64,000 nt of DNA from Methanoculleus frigidifontis (lineage in GTDB: Archaea > Halobacteriota > Methanomicrobia > Methanomicrobiales > Methanoculleaceae). Shown here piece after piece: positions 45,639 to 54,171 of this stretch (its first letter is position 1; every line of letters begins with the position of its first letter). The DNA lies in contig NZ_VCYH01000005.1 of the NCBI RefSeq assembly GCF_030464345.1, positions 124,001 to 188,000 of the forward strand, read 5' to 3'. The notes under the pieces are model-generated. The model ran no database searches. It saw only the letters and a program-made list of their open reading frames with translations, and was not told where the DNA came from. The translations under genes were made by a program, and so were the position numbers.

Positions 45639-45657
45639 CCGTTCCTTCGGGGAACGG
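45639..45657 (+). promoter_or_regulatory. UUCG-loop hairpin in the ABC-2 operon leader
   Basis: CCGTTCC (45639-45645) and GGAACGG (45651-45657) form a 7-bp stem closed by TTCGG, compatible with a stable UUCG tetraloop in RNA. It ends about 27 bases before the ATPase start, just before the ribosome site GGGAG. It could protect the message or modulate translation. Confidence 0.4.
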
Positions 45658-45683
45658 ATCGGAGTGCGGGAGTTTTGCAATCT

Positions 45684-46613
45684 ATGGCGGTAATCGCTGT
45701 TGAAAATCTGGCCAAATCGTTCAACGGAAGTCCTGTGATCGAGGATATCTCGTTTCAGGTTTCCGGGGGGGAGGTATTCGGGTTCCTTGGCCCGAACGGT
45801 GCCGGGAAGACCACAACTATCCGGATAGTTCTCGGCCTTTTGCAACCGACGGCAGGGACGGCGAGGGTCATGGGATCGGATCTCGGGAGGAATGACGCCC
45901 TGCGGCGTTCCGTCGGGGTTCTCCTTGAGAACAACGGACTTTACGGACGCCTCTCCGCCTATGACAACCTGCGCTACTACGCAGATATCTACCGGGTAGC
46001 GGACCCCGACACGCGGATCCGCGACCTCCTCGACCTCGTCGATCTCACGGAGTTTGCAGAGAGTCCTATCGGGAACTTCTCGGTCGGGATGCAGCGGAAG
46101 ATGGGGCTTGCGCGGGCGATCATTCACGACCCCGCTATTCTTTTCCTGGACGAACCGACGAGCGGCCTCGACCCGGAGGCGCAACGGCTGGTCCGCGACC
46201 TTATCCTCGATCTTTCTCGCGAGAAGAACCGCACGGTCTTTTTGAACTCGCACAACCTCGATGAGGTGCAGCGGATCTGCACGAACGTTGCCATCCTCCA
46301 GCAGGGCCGCATCCGGGCATACGACTCGGTCGAACATCTGCGGGCCTCGGAGCAGACGCCGGTCTACCTACTCACGCTTGCAGACCCGGCGGCGGCAGAG
46401 CGTGCATGCACCCTGGTGCGGGGCGTCGAGGGTGTGGGGTCGTGCTCGGTGGACGGCGATGTCGTGACCGTTTCGCTGGATGGGGCGGCCGCCCCCCGGA
46501 TGCTGCGGGAACTTGTCCGCGCGGGTGTCGACCTCATTGAGGCGCGGCGGGTGACCCGCTCCCTTGAGGATGTGTATCTCGATGTCGTGCACCGGTCGGG
46601 AGGTGAGGTATGA
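45684..46613 (+). CDS. ABC-2 type transporter ATPase
   Basis: A 309-residue ATP-binding subunit with Walker A GPNGAGKTT, signature FSVGMQRKMGLARA, Walker B LFLDEPTSGLDP and H-loop LNSHNLDE. The C-terminal third is an accessory domain seen in DrrA/NatA-type exporters of drugs, lipids or polysaccharides. ATG 45684 is used; a TTG nine bases upstream is possible. The stop overlaps the permease ATG by four bases. Substrate unknown. Confidence 0.92.
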   Translation: MAVIAVENLAKSFNGSPVIEDISFQVSGGEVFGFLGPNGAGKTTTIRIVLGLLQPTAGTARVMGSDLGRNDALRRSVGVLLENNGLYGRLSAYDNLRYYADIYRVADPDTRIRDLLDLVDLTEFAESPIGNFSVGMQRKMGLARAIIHDPAILFLDEPTSGLDPEAQRLVRDLILDLSREKNRTVFLNSHNLDEVQRICTNVAILQQGRIRAYDSVEHLRASEQTPVYLLTLADPAAAERACTLVRGVEGVGSCSVDGDVVTVSLDGAAAPRMLRELVRAGVDLIEARRVTRSLEDVYLDVVHRSGGEV

Positions 46614-47314
46614 AGGGTACAGTGACCGTCGCACGGAAGGAGATGCGGCAGGTGGTCGGCACGAAGAGCGCGGTCCTCGTCGCCCTCTTCTTCGCCGTCT
46701 GGTTCGGCGGACTCGGGGGGCCGGCAGTTGCCGTGATCGGCAGCGAGGCGGCAGAGAGCACCCTCGACACCGGCGTCTTCTATATGGGGCTCGTCATCGG
46801 CATCTTCGTCGCGTATCTCCTCTCCGGGCAGGTCTTCCTGCGGGAGAAGCAGGAGGGGATCATCGCCACGCTCCTCGTAACGCCCCTCTCGCTCCGTGAG
46901 ATCTGGCTCGGCAAGGTGATCGGCGTGGCCGTGCCCGCCTACGCGATCGCCCTTGCGGGCGTCGGTGTGCTCGTCGGTGTGGCGAACATCCCGGCAGAAG
47001 CACTCCTCCTCCCGTCGCCGCCGGTGATCGTCCACCTCGTTGTCGCCGTGCCGCTCTTCATAGCCTCGGCGGTAGGATTGCTCGGGTTTATCCAGTTTCT
47101 CTTCGGGCTGCGGGAGAACCAGATCCTCAACATCGTCATCTTCGCCGGCCTCTTCTTCCTGCTCTTCTCGATGCAGGCGGTCTTCGAGACCGGCATCGCG
47201 GTCACCTGGGTGCAGGTCGGCGCGACGGTTCTCGCCGGTGCCGTACTGCTCGGCGTGACGAATCTCGCGGCAGGCTTCCTCTCGAAAGAGAAGATCGTCA
47301 GGACGATACCCTGA
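46610..47314 (+). CDS. ABC-2 type transporter permease
   Basis: A 234-residue membrane subunit with about six hydrophobic helices in the ABC-2 arrangement; FLREKQEGIIATLLVTPLSLREIWLG near residue 80 holds the coupling helix region. It is translated from an ATG that overlaps the ATPase stop (ATGA). Together they form an exporter with one permease type, which would work as a dimer. No substrate clue in the neighbours. Confidence 0.9.
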   Translation: MKGTVTVARKEMRQVVGTKSAVLVALFFAVWFGGLGGPAVAVIGSEAAESTLDTGVFYMGLVIGIFVAYLLSGQVFLREKQEGIIATLLVTPLSLREIWLGKVIGVAVPAYAIALAGVGVLVGVANIPAEALLLPSPPVIVHLVVAVPLFIASAVGLLGFIQFLFGLRENQILNIVIFAGLFFLLFSMQAVFETGIAVTWVQVGATVLAGAVLLGVTNLAAGFLSKEKIVRTIP

Positions 47315-47386
47315 CGTTTTCCTGCGCTTCCTTTTTCAGGTTCCTCTCCCGGCATTGCTGCATGTCTCGACACCCTCTACGGAGGC

Positions 47387-47423
47387 GTTAGAATTATATA
47401 ACATTGTGTTATACATTTCTAAC
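47387..47423. promoter_or_regulatory. 37-bp operator palindrome before the DUF2178/HTH pair
   Basis: GTTAGAA-N4-ATAACA-TTG-TGTTAT-N4-TTCTAAC: both the outer 7-bp and the inner 6-bp arms are perfect inverted repeats about one centre (47405). It includes TATATAA, the likely TATA box, and lies 30 bases before the gene start. It is where the operon's own HTH protein would be expected to bind. Confidence 0.75.
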
Positions 47424-47452
47424 TCAGTGTTTGAAATAACCAACACGCAGTG

Positions 47453-47845
47453 ATGACAATGCAGCGCAGACAGTCCTACCTCCTGATCCTCGGCATCCTG
47501 TTTATCCTTGCAGGCATCGCCCTTCCGTACACCGGTATCGCCACCGAAAGTCCGGCCTCGGCCTCGCTCATCTCCGCAGGCATCGCCATGCTGATCGTAA
47601 CGGCCGTTACGGCCATGCGGAGCCGTGACGAGGTTCCGAGCGACGAGCGGACCAAGAAGATCGGTGCCTACGGCATCACCTACTCCTGGCTGCTCACCCT
47701 GGTCCTGATACTGATCTTCTTCTGGATCGACTACCTTGACCTTGCAGTGCTCGGGCTGCAGGCCGTCCTCGGCGTCCTGCTCTTCACGATGGTTCTCTCC
47801 GCGCGGGTCTTCCAGTGGTTTCTCTTCCGGAAGGGTGATGTGTGA
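47453..47845 (+). CDS. DUF2178 membrane protein
   Basis: A 130-residue protein with four transmembrane helices (residues about 8-28, 36-56, 80-100, 104-124) and the conserved cytoplasmic loop RSRDEVPSDERTKKIG between helices two and three, which fits DUF2178. Its role is unknown, but the family commonly precedes a small Xre-type regulator. GTG at 47450 is an alternative start. The HTH gene follows after 31 bases. Confidence 0.85.
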   Translation: MTMQRRQSYLLILGILFILAGIALPYTGIATESPASASLISAGIAMLIVTAVTAMRSRDEVPSDERTKKIGAYGITYSWLLTLVLILIFFWIDYLDLAVLGLQAVLGVLLFTMVLSARVFQWFLFRKGDV

Positions 47846-47876
47846 ATGACTGCAGCCTTCCTGCGGCGGTGACCCG

Positions 47877-48083
47877 ATGCAGACCAGAATCAAGGAACTC
47901 CGGGCGAGGCTCGGACTCACCCAGGAGGACCTTGCGAAATCCGTTGGTGTCCGGCGGGAGACGATCGTCTTCCTCGAGAAGGGGAAGTACAATCCCTCCC
48001 TCAAACTTGCCTACAAGGTCGCACAGACGCTCGGCACGACGATCGACGACCTCTTCATCTTCGATGACGATGACCTGCAGTGA
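47877..48083 (+). CDS. Xre/Cro-type HTH regulator, YozG-like
   Basis: A 68-residue single-domain helix-turn-helix protein: [20 protein letters not shown], the recognition helix region [17 protein letters not shown] and a short acidic tail [10 protein letters not shown]. This is the typical small regulator paired with DUF2178. The large palindrome before the operon is its probable autoregulatory site. The ATG has CGGTGAC nearby. Confidence 0.92.
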   Translation: MQTRIKELRARLGLTQEDLAKSVGVRRETIVFLEKGKYNPSLKLAYKVAQTLGTTIDDLFIFDDDDLQ

Positions 48084-48410
48084 CACGGCCGTGGCCCGAC
48101 GTGAATGCATAGCTGGATAAAAATCTCTATCTGCTACCAGAATGGCAAAATAACGTCTCAGAAGATATTTTCAGAAAAAGTATCTGGGGGCACTACTAAT
48201 GTAGTAGAGTTTAGGAAATAAACGTTACGGTATTATTCCCCGGAATTAAATCGACTATTTGATTTTTATCTGCTTTATTAAGTAATAAAATGGAAATTGG
48301 GCTTTTTATGGGTTTTAATATATTTTTATCTACGATAGGCGGTTTCATGCACGGATCGCGCACGCGAAGAAACGTTCATTCTTCTCCGCCCTGTTCGGCC
48401 GCATGTTTTT
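48084..48410. other. AT-rich intergenic island
   Basis: About 325 bases, much lower in GC than the rest of the window, with no supported gene. CTACTA-ATG-TAGTAG (48193-48207) is a small perfect inverted repeat, and TTTATTAAGTAATAAA near 48273 is another. Several TATA-like runs occur. It may hold promoter remnants or a trace of inserted DNA. Confidence 0.5.
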
Positions 48411-48950
48411 TCACGCGCCCGTTGCCCGTGACATCATCTCCCGGACTTCCGCCAGAAGCCGCGGCAGCATGGTGTTCCGGTTCTGCCGGGTGATCTCCAC
48501 AAGCGCGACGTCGTTTCGGTCCCGTATCGCAGCGATACCGCCGCCGGCTTTCATTGCGATTGTTGCGATGCACGGGGTCGGGGAGTCCAGCGCCTCCCGG
48601 ACGACCCTCCGGAACCTCTCCGAGCACCACTCCATCTTCCCGATCTCATCGATGACGATCAGATCCACCTCCGGGTCGCTGAACGGTACTGATGCGAGAA
48701 ACGCTTCAAATCCTTCCACGTCGACCCCATAGCGGCCGACGGTGCAGGTGCTCTGCATGCCGGTGCGGGCAAGCACCCGTCTCCTGCCATCGAGGCTCAC
48801 CAGCTCGAACCCGACCCGTGTGCCTTCGCTCAGAATCTCCTGCGTATAGAACCCGACCAGACGTCTGTCCCCAAAACTCTCCGCAATGCGGCGAATCAGG
48901 GTGGTCTTGCCGGCCCCCGGCCTGCCGGTGATCAGGAGGTTCTGCGTCAT
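48411..48950 (-). CDS. THEP1-type nucleoside-triphosphatase
   Basis: A 179-residue P-loop NTPase of the THEP1 family, which hydrolyses NTPs in vitro and is common in archaea. Walker A is GRPGAGKTT at the N-terminus; LIVIDEIGKMEW is the Walker B block. ATG 48950 (MTQNLLITG) is the family start; a longer frame to 49052 reads into the archaemetzincin. It overlaps the archaemetzincin stop by four bases, so both form one unit. Confidence 0.92.
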   Translation of the reverse strand: MTQNLLITGRPGAGKTTLIRRIAESFGDRRLVGFYTQEILSEGTRVGFELVSLDGRRRVLARTGMQSTCTVGRYGVDVEGFEAFLASVPFSDPEVDLIVIDEIGKMEWCSERFRRVVREALDSPTPCIATIAMKAGGGIAAIRDRNDVALVEITRQNRNTMLPRLLAEVREMMSRATGA

Positions 48951-49480
48951 CGACGGATCGGAACTGCCGCGATATTCCGGTGGCAGGACGGGCAGAAGCC
49001 CGGTCCTTTTCGGTCGGTCTCTGCGATGGTGCTCGAGAAGTGCATGACGCACGCCGGGTTGCGGCAGTGGGGGAGGCCGTAGGTGTGCCCGAGTTCATGC
49101 ACCGCCTCGACAAGCACCCGGTGGCAGAAGATCTTCCGGTCATCGAAAAGGCCGTAAAAGGACTGGCGGAGCCGGTGCAGCGAGATCACGGCATCTCTCT
49201 GTTTTGCAAGCCCGAAGATGAAGTTGAGGCCGGGAACGTACAGGTCGGCATCGGTGATGCCGAGTCTTCGGTCGCCGCCGGTTCCCTGTCCCAGACGGGC
49301 GACTGCGTCGAGCACGGTCTCCGCTTCGTACTGATCCCGCAGGTCGTTTCGCGCCCGCTCGGGCAGGCGCACCATCTCCCCCGTCGCCACCTCCTCCCGG
49401 AATATCCGGCGGAGCGCCTCGCGGAGATCCGGGAGAAGTCCGGGCTCAAGGTTTTCCACTGGTATCAGGATGATGCTCAT
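48947..49480 (-). CDS. amzA: Archaemetzincin zinc metalloprotease
   Basis: A 177-residue zincin. The active site reads [12 protein letters not shown], the HExxHxxGxxH consensus, followed by the family's Cys cluster ([10 protein letters not shown]...FCPSC). The length is the usual 170-180. Archaemetzincins are aminopeptidase-like in part, but natural substrates are unclear. ATG 49480 (MSIILIPVE) is the family start. Upstream lies the remnant helicase, whose old stop overlaps this start. Confidence 0.94.
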   Translation of the reverse strand: MSIILIPVENLEPGLLPDLREALRRIFREEVATGEMVRLPERARNDLRDQYEAETVLDAVARLGQGTGGDRRLGITDADLYVPGLNFIFGLAKQRDAVISLHRLRQSFYGLFDDRKIFCHRVLVEAVHELGHTYGLPHCRNPACVMHFSSTIAETDRKGPGFCPSCHRNIAAVPIRR

Positions 49481-50282
49481 CGATTCACGGATGGGCGGGG
49501 GTGGTGTTGAGAGTATCGGTCGGCAGCTTCGCCGGCCAGTCTCTCGAGCAGCAGGCGTGCCGCCTGTTTGTCGAGCGGCTGGTTGCCGTTGCCGCATTTC
49601 GGGGAGTAGATGCAGGCGGGGCACAGTACTGGTCGAGGGGGTCTCTGAAGGCGACCATGACGGCGACCGCATCGCCCCTGCGCCTGCCTGCCCGCCCCGC
49701 CTGCTGCCAGACCGAGTTCATCGTCCCGGGATACCCGGAGAGGATCGCGCCGTCGAGCGATCCGATGTCGATCCCGAGCTCGAGGGCGTTTGTTGAGACC
49801 ACCCCGGCGAGGTCTCCGCGTTTCAGCGCACCCTCGATTGCGCGGCGCTCTTCCGGGAGATACCCGGCACGGTAGGAGGCGATGCTTCCTGCCCTTTTAG
49901 CGCCGAGTGCCTCCTGCGACCACCGGGTGACGGGCTCCGCCGTCCGCCGGGAGACTGCAAAACAGATGATCCGGCAGTCCTGCCGGAGCGCCTCAACGAA
50001 GAGATCCCGCGTCTCGAGGTGGGCGGACCTGTCGCGGGCTCCCTTCGCAGAGGGGTTGCTGATGACGAGGTGCTCGCCGTTCCTGACCCGCTCGATCGCT
50101 TCGCACTGGTGCGTATACAGCCGGATACCCTTCTGCGCAAGGAAGGCCGCAAGGGCGTCGGGAAGGGGGCGCGAGAGGGTGCCGTACTGCGGCAAGCGCG
50201 GTGGGATCTCTTCGATGTGGGCGATCCGGCTCCGGTATCGCGGATCCTCTGCGAGCAGGCGGACGAGGTCAGGTACTCCCAT
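49477..50282 (-). pseudogene. MrfA/YprA-type DEAD helicase gene, two internal deletions
   Basis: Remnant of a superfamily II helicase with a C-terminal DUF1998 zinc domain. From ATG 50282 (good site GGGAGGAG) the frame gives the N-terminus and [15 protein letters not shown] up to NPSAKG, where motif I should be NPTxxGKT. It jumps there to [15 protein letters not shown], losing motifs I through III, and continues through the motif IV-VI region ([18 protein letters not shown]). Near 49625, after RDPLDQY, it switches frame to [14 protein letters not shown], the DUF1998 Cys cluster, and ends at 49477. About 280 of 750-850 expected codons remain. It cannot be an active helicase. Confidence 0.75.
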
Positions 50283-51348
50283 CCCACTCCTCCCGGAGGT
50301 GAGTGAAGAGGCGGGCAAGCGTTATCAGGTCCTGGTGGTTGTGCTCCACCACCGGCACGAGAGGGCCCGGGTTCCCGGTCCGGAGGTAGGCTTCGTAGAA
50401 CTTGGGTACCATCGCGCTCGGGACATCGTCGCGCCGTTCGATGCCGAAGATCGCCCGCTCGAGCGCAGTCAGCCGGCAGCTCGCGACCTTCTTTCTCCAG
50501 CACCGCCGCGAGAAGTGAAGGGCATCGAAGTGCGGCATGCAAAGGTCCGCGCCGATGCCGTAGTAGGCGAGCCGGTCCTGGATGTACGGGATATCGAAGG
50601 CCCTGCCGTTGAAGGTGACCAGGCATGCACTTTCCCGTGCCAGGCGTTCGACCGCTGCAGAGAGCGCCGCCTCCTCTTCGTCGATCCCGCGGAGCAGGTA
50701 CTGGCGGACGACGATCGCCGCCCCACTCATCTCTGCGACACCGATGAGAATGATCGGCCGGGAGAAGAGTCCCAGCGTCTCGATGTCCAGGAAGACGAAG
50801 TCCTCGGGGTCATGGAATCGGCTCGCCGCCAGCACCAGCGGGTGGGACGCCTGGTGCCTTCTTGCGATATGCTGCATGAGATCGGCGGTCGTCCCGAAGG
50901 CGAGCGTGCGGAGGATGTGATCGGCGTTGCTCCCATACCGCGGGTGCCGGGTCAGGTCGGTGATCGTCTGGTAGCCCACCTGCCGGAGCCGTGCCTCTGT
51001 CCGGTCGCCGACCCCACGGACAAGGGTCAGATCGCCGAGGATCGCCGCTCTGACCCGTTCCCGGTCGGCAGGCTGCATCGCGAGCGGCTCCGAGGACTCG
51101 ATACCGTAGCAGGTGCCGGCATCGGTCCTCTCCTCCCTGCCGTCGAAGAGAGCGTCGAGCGGGGTGTCCCGGTACGCCGCGAGGAGCCGGTGCTGGAGCT
51201 GCCGGGCGCGGTCGTAGTCCGAGCGGAAGAGATGTGCATCATAAAACCCCGCATCACCATTCTCTCCATCGGTCAAAACCTCGTACTCACGGAGGTTCTC
51301 GACGCGCCGGTGCCACTCCCTGCCGATCTGGTCGAAGAGGCCGGCCAT
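50269..51348 (-). CDS. mrfB: MrfB/YprB-type exonuclease (RNase H-like, DEDD)
   Basis: A 359-residue nuclease. A helix-hairpin-helix segment ([18 protein letters not shown]) near residue 110 precedes an RNase H-like exonuclease domain with [19 protein letters not shown] and [10 protein letters not shown], the DEDD acids in order. This is the nuclease partner of the MrfA helicase in a mitomycin-type DNA repair pair known from Bacillus. The gene overlaps the start of the broken helicase by 14 bases. The start at 51348 (MAGLFDQIG) is the first with good composition. Confidence 0.88.
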   Translation of the reverse strand: MAGLFDQIGREWHRRVENLREYEVLTDGENGDAGFYDAHLFRSDYDRARQLQHRLLAAYRDTPLDALFDGREERTDAGTCYGIESSEPLAMQPADRERVRAAILGDLTLVRGVGDRTEARLRQVGYQTITDLTRHPRYGSNADHILRTLAFGTTADLMQHIARRHQASHPLVLAASRFHDPEDFVFLDIETLGLFSRPIILIGVAEMSGAAIVVRQYLLRGIDEEEAALSAAVERLARESACLVTFNGRAFDIPYIQDRLAYYGIGADLCMPHFDALHFSRRCWRKKVASCRLTALERAIFGIERRDDVPSAMVPKFYEAYLRTGNPGPLVPVVEHNHQDLITLARLFTHLREEWDGST

Positions 51349-51489
51349 TGTATGGTGATTGCGTTGGTCAGGAGAGATATATGAATCCGGTCTCCGGGGC
51401 GCGAAAGTGAACGCTGAGTCTCTTCGCCTCCGGGTCGCGCATAAATATCATCGGTGCATAGTATGCTGATAATTGCCGGGGAGCGATAC

Positions 51490-52143
51490 ATGATCACACT
51501 CTTTCAGCATGGGGAGGCGGAACCGCCTGGTTTCCTGGAGCAGATCCTCCGGGAGCAGAACCTCGAGTATCAGATCGTCCGCCTCTACGAGGGCGAGGTG
51601 CTCCCTCCCGTCGACCGTTCCCCGCTGATCTTCCTCGGGGGGCGGATGAGCGTCAACGATGAGGCGGATTACCCGTTCCTGAAGGGCGAGAAGGAGCTGA
51701 TACGCCGGAGCATCCGGTCAGGCGCGCCGGTGCTCGGCATCTGCCTCGGGGCGCAGCTGATTGCAAGCGCTCTTGGAAAAGCGGTGTACCCCGGAACGCC
51801 GGAGAAAGGGTGGTGCGGCATCGATCTGATCCGGAGCGACCTCCTGCCCGGATGCCCCGACCGTGCGGTCGTCTTTCACTGGCACAACGAGACCTTCGAC
51901 CTCCCCGTCGGCGCCGATCTGTTTGCCTGGGGAACGCAGGTTCCCAACCAGATCTTCTCCTACAAAAGTGCGCTCGCTGTCCAGTTCCATATGGAGGCGA
52001 CGCCCGGGATCATCGCCGACTGGACCGAGGAGCTGCCGCAGGATGAGCGCGACCGCATCCGTGCCGAAACCTCCCGGCACCTGCGGGGAAGCGAAGAACT
52101 CTGCAGGAGGCTTCTCGATCACGTCCTCTCAGGGGGTGCGTGA
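51490..52143 (+). CDS. Class I glutamine amidotransferase, GuaA-like
   Basis: A 217-residue stand-alone glutaminase domain. The nucleophile Cys lies in VLGICLGAQL near residue 85, and the His in VQFHMEATPG near residue 170. The N-terminal HGEAEPPGFLEQIL fits the GMP synthase-like subgroup. It supplies ammonia to an unknown partner. ATG 51490 is preferred since GGGGAGCG precedes it; a start at 51454 is unlikely. It lies three bases before the HAD gene. Confidence 0.9.
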   Translation: MITLFQHGEAEPPGFLEQILREQNLEYQIVRLYEGEVLPPVDRSPLIFLGGRMSVNDEADYPFLKGEKELIRRSIRSGAPVLGICLGAQLIASALGKAVYPGTPEKGWCGIDLIRSDLLPGCPDRAVVFHWHNETFDLPVGADLFAWGTQVPNQIFSYKSALAVQFHMEATPGIIADWTEELPQDERDRIRAETSRHLRGSEELCRRLLDHVLSGGA

Positions 52144-52146
52144 CGC

Positions 52147-52929
52147 GTGGACGTAACGGCGCTCCTCATCGATATCGACGGGGTGCTCTATGTCGGGGAC
52201 TCTCCCGTTGCGGGAGCGGACCGCACTCTCGCGTTCCTCGAGGAACAGGGGATAGCCTATCGCTTCGTTTCGAACACCACCCGCCGGTCGCGCCGCTCGG
52301 TCGCAGCGAAACTCGCCGGTCTCGGCTACGCCGTTCCCGAAGACCTGATCGTGACCTCGCCGGTCGCCGCTGTCGCCCGGATGCAGGAGCGCGGGCAGAG
52401 CCGGTGCTTCCTGCTCGCCACCGGGGATCTTTGCCGCGACTTCGAGCAGGGGGGGATCGAAGTGGCGGAGAAGGACGTGGATGCGGTCATCGTCGGCGAT
52501 GCCGGCGAGAACTTTACCTACGAGAAGATGAACGCGGCATTCCGCCTGTTGCTGGAGGGTGCTGACCTGATCGCCCTTGAGAAAGACCGCTACTGGATGG
52601 GGAGTGACGGCCTCCAGCTCTCCGCCGGGCCGTTCGTTGCGGCGCTCGAGTACGCCGCCGGTGTCCGGGCAGAGGTGATGGGCAAGCCCTCGCGGGAGTT
52701 CTTCACGCTTGCCCTCCGGCAGATGGGGGCGGAGCCAGGTGAGGCTGCGATGATCGGCGACGACATCTTCACCGATATCGGAGGAGCCCGGGCTGCTGGT
52801 CTCCGGGGGGTTCTGGTGAAGACCGGGAAGTACCGCGAGGAGGCGGTCCGGCGCTCGGGGATCCGTCCGGACCTCGTCATCGGGTCAATGGCCGCCCTGC
52901 CGGAGCACCTCGCCGACGGAAGGAGGTGA
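52147..52929 (+). CDS. HAD-IIA (NagD-like) phosphatase
   Basis: A 260-residue HAD hydrolase with the IIA cap. Motif I is IDIDGVLYVGD near residue 8, motif II is FVSNTTR, the Lys is VMGKPSREFF, and motif III is MIGDDIFTDIGGA. These match NagD/HDHD2-type phosphatases of nucleotides or sugar phosphates. GTG 52147 is the start. The stop overlaps the next start (GTGA), so the transglutaminase lipoprotein is co-translated. Confidence 0.9.
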   Translation: MDVTALLIDIDGVLYVGDSPVAGADRTLAFLEEQGIAYRFVSNTTRRSRRSVAAKLAGLGYAVPEDLIVTSPVAAVARMQERGQSRCFLLATGDLCRDFEQGGIEVAEKDVDAVIVGDAGENFTYEKMNAAFRLLLEGADLIALEKDRYWMGSDGLQLSAGPFVAALEYAAGVRAEVMGKPSREFFTLALRQMGAEPGEAAMIGDDIFTDIGGARAAGLRGVLVKTGKYREEAVRRSGIRPDLVIGSMAALPEHLADGRR

Positions 52930-54062
52930 GCGCAATTCTGCGGTCGAACCTGCCGCTGCCTGTGGTCTGCATCCTCCTTCTTCTCGTAGGTGCAGGCTCC
53001 GCCGGCTGCCTCGGTCTCGTCCAGCCCGCCGCCGTTCCCCCGGTGATCGTCCCGGTGGATGGAGCGACGTTCGACGGCGAGACCGCCTACTCCTTCCCGT
53101 TTGAGCAGCAAAACATCTCTATCCGGGTCGCAGTCGACCCGGCCGTCTACGCCGGTGCGAAACAGGCCGATAAGGCGATCTACCTCTACGAAGACTTCAC
53201 GAAGGACGAGTGGCTGCCGCTCTATTACCGGGCGTTCGTGAATGACACCCACCAGCGATCATTCTATGCCGATCTTCTCGGAGAGCTGCGTGCCGTCCGC
53301 GACCGGGAGGGGCTCGACGACGACCGTTACCTCGAGCTGCTCACGGCCTTTGTCCAGACGATCCCCTACCGGACCGACGACCGTTTGATCGAACCGAAGT
53401 TTCCGATCGAGACGTTCGCCGACGGATACGGGGACTGCGACGACAAAAGCCTCCTCCTGGCCGGCATCCTTGCTCGCGAGGGCTACGGGACGGCCCTCCT
53501 CTACTTTGCGGAGGAGCAGCACATGGCGGTCGGGGTGAAGGCCTCCGGGTGCAATTTTTCGGGAACCGGATATGCCTACCTCGAGGTTACCAACGGAAGT
53601 TACATCGGGCTGCCGCCGCAGGAGCTCGCCGACGGGACGGAGATAGTCTCCGAACCGCTCGTCATCCCGGTGGGGGCCGCAGGCCGCGAATACGGCAGGT
53701 GCGGTGAGATCGGTGCGATCCAGGATGCCCTTCTGGCCTCGCACGCCCGTTTTACGGCGCTGGGAGGTACTATCGCGACCCATGCAACCGCACTGCAGGA
53801 GATGGAACGGCAGCTGGCCTCCCTCCGTACCGAGATCGATCGGCTGCGTGCTGCCGGGGATATCAGCACCCACAATGCCCGGGTTTCTGCGTACAACGGA
53901 CTCGTGAACGAGTACAACGCTCTCTGCGGTGAATATACCCGGATGGTCGAGGACTCACAGGTGTATGCAGACATCCACAATTACATCGTCACCCACACGC
54001 ACGACCGGCCGGGGACGTATCGGTTCGTGCAGGAGCACCGGTCGGTTCTTGAGGGCGTTTGA
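52926..54062 (+). CDS. Transglutaminase-like lipoprotein
   Basis: A 378-residue exported protein with a lipobox (AGSAGC) near residue 27. The transglutaminase-like core shows Cys in GYGDCDDKS, His in EEQHMAVGV and an acid in YAYLEVTNG. The C-terminal third is a coiled-coil (ALQEMERQLASLRTEIDRL). It may be a surface protease or crosslinker. GTG 52926 overlaps the phosphatase stop. No membrane anchor beyond the lipid. Confidence 0.82.
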   Translation: MSAILRSNLPLPVVCILLLLVGAGSAGCLGLVQPAAVPPVIVPVDGATFDGETAYSFPFEQQNISIRVAVDPAVYAGAKQADKAIYLYEDFTKDEWLPLYYRAFVNDTHQRSFYADLLGELRAVRDREGLDDDRYLELLTAFVQTIPYRTDDRLIEPKFPIETFADGYGDCDDKSLLLAGILAREGYGTALLYFAEEQHMAVGVKASGCNFSGTGYAYLEVTNGSYIGLPPQELADGTEIVSEPLVIPVGAAGREYGRCGEIGAIQDALLASHARFTALGGTIATHATALQEMERQLASLRTEIDRLRAAGDISTHNARVSAYNGLVNEYNALCGEYTRMVEDSQVYADIHNYIVTHTHDRPGTYRFVQEHRSVLEGV

Positions 54063-54171
54063 AGGGGCAGATAGGGGAACCCCATCCCCCGCTTGCGATT
54101 GCCCCTATGGTTCCATGACAGGGCAGTCATGGAGTGCCCGAGCCCGGCAATCGGCCTGCGAAAGGATCCCC

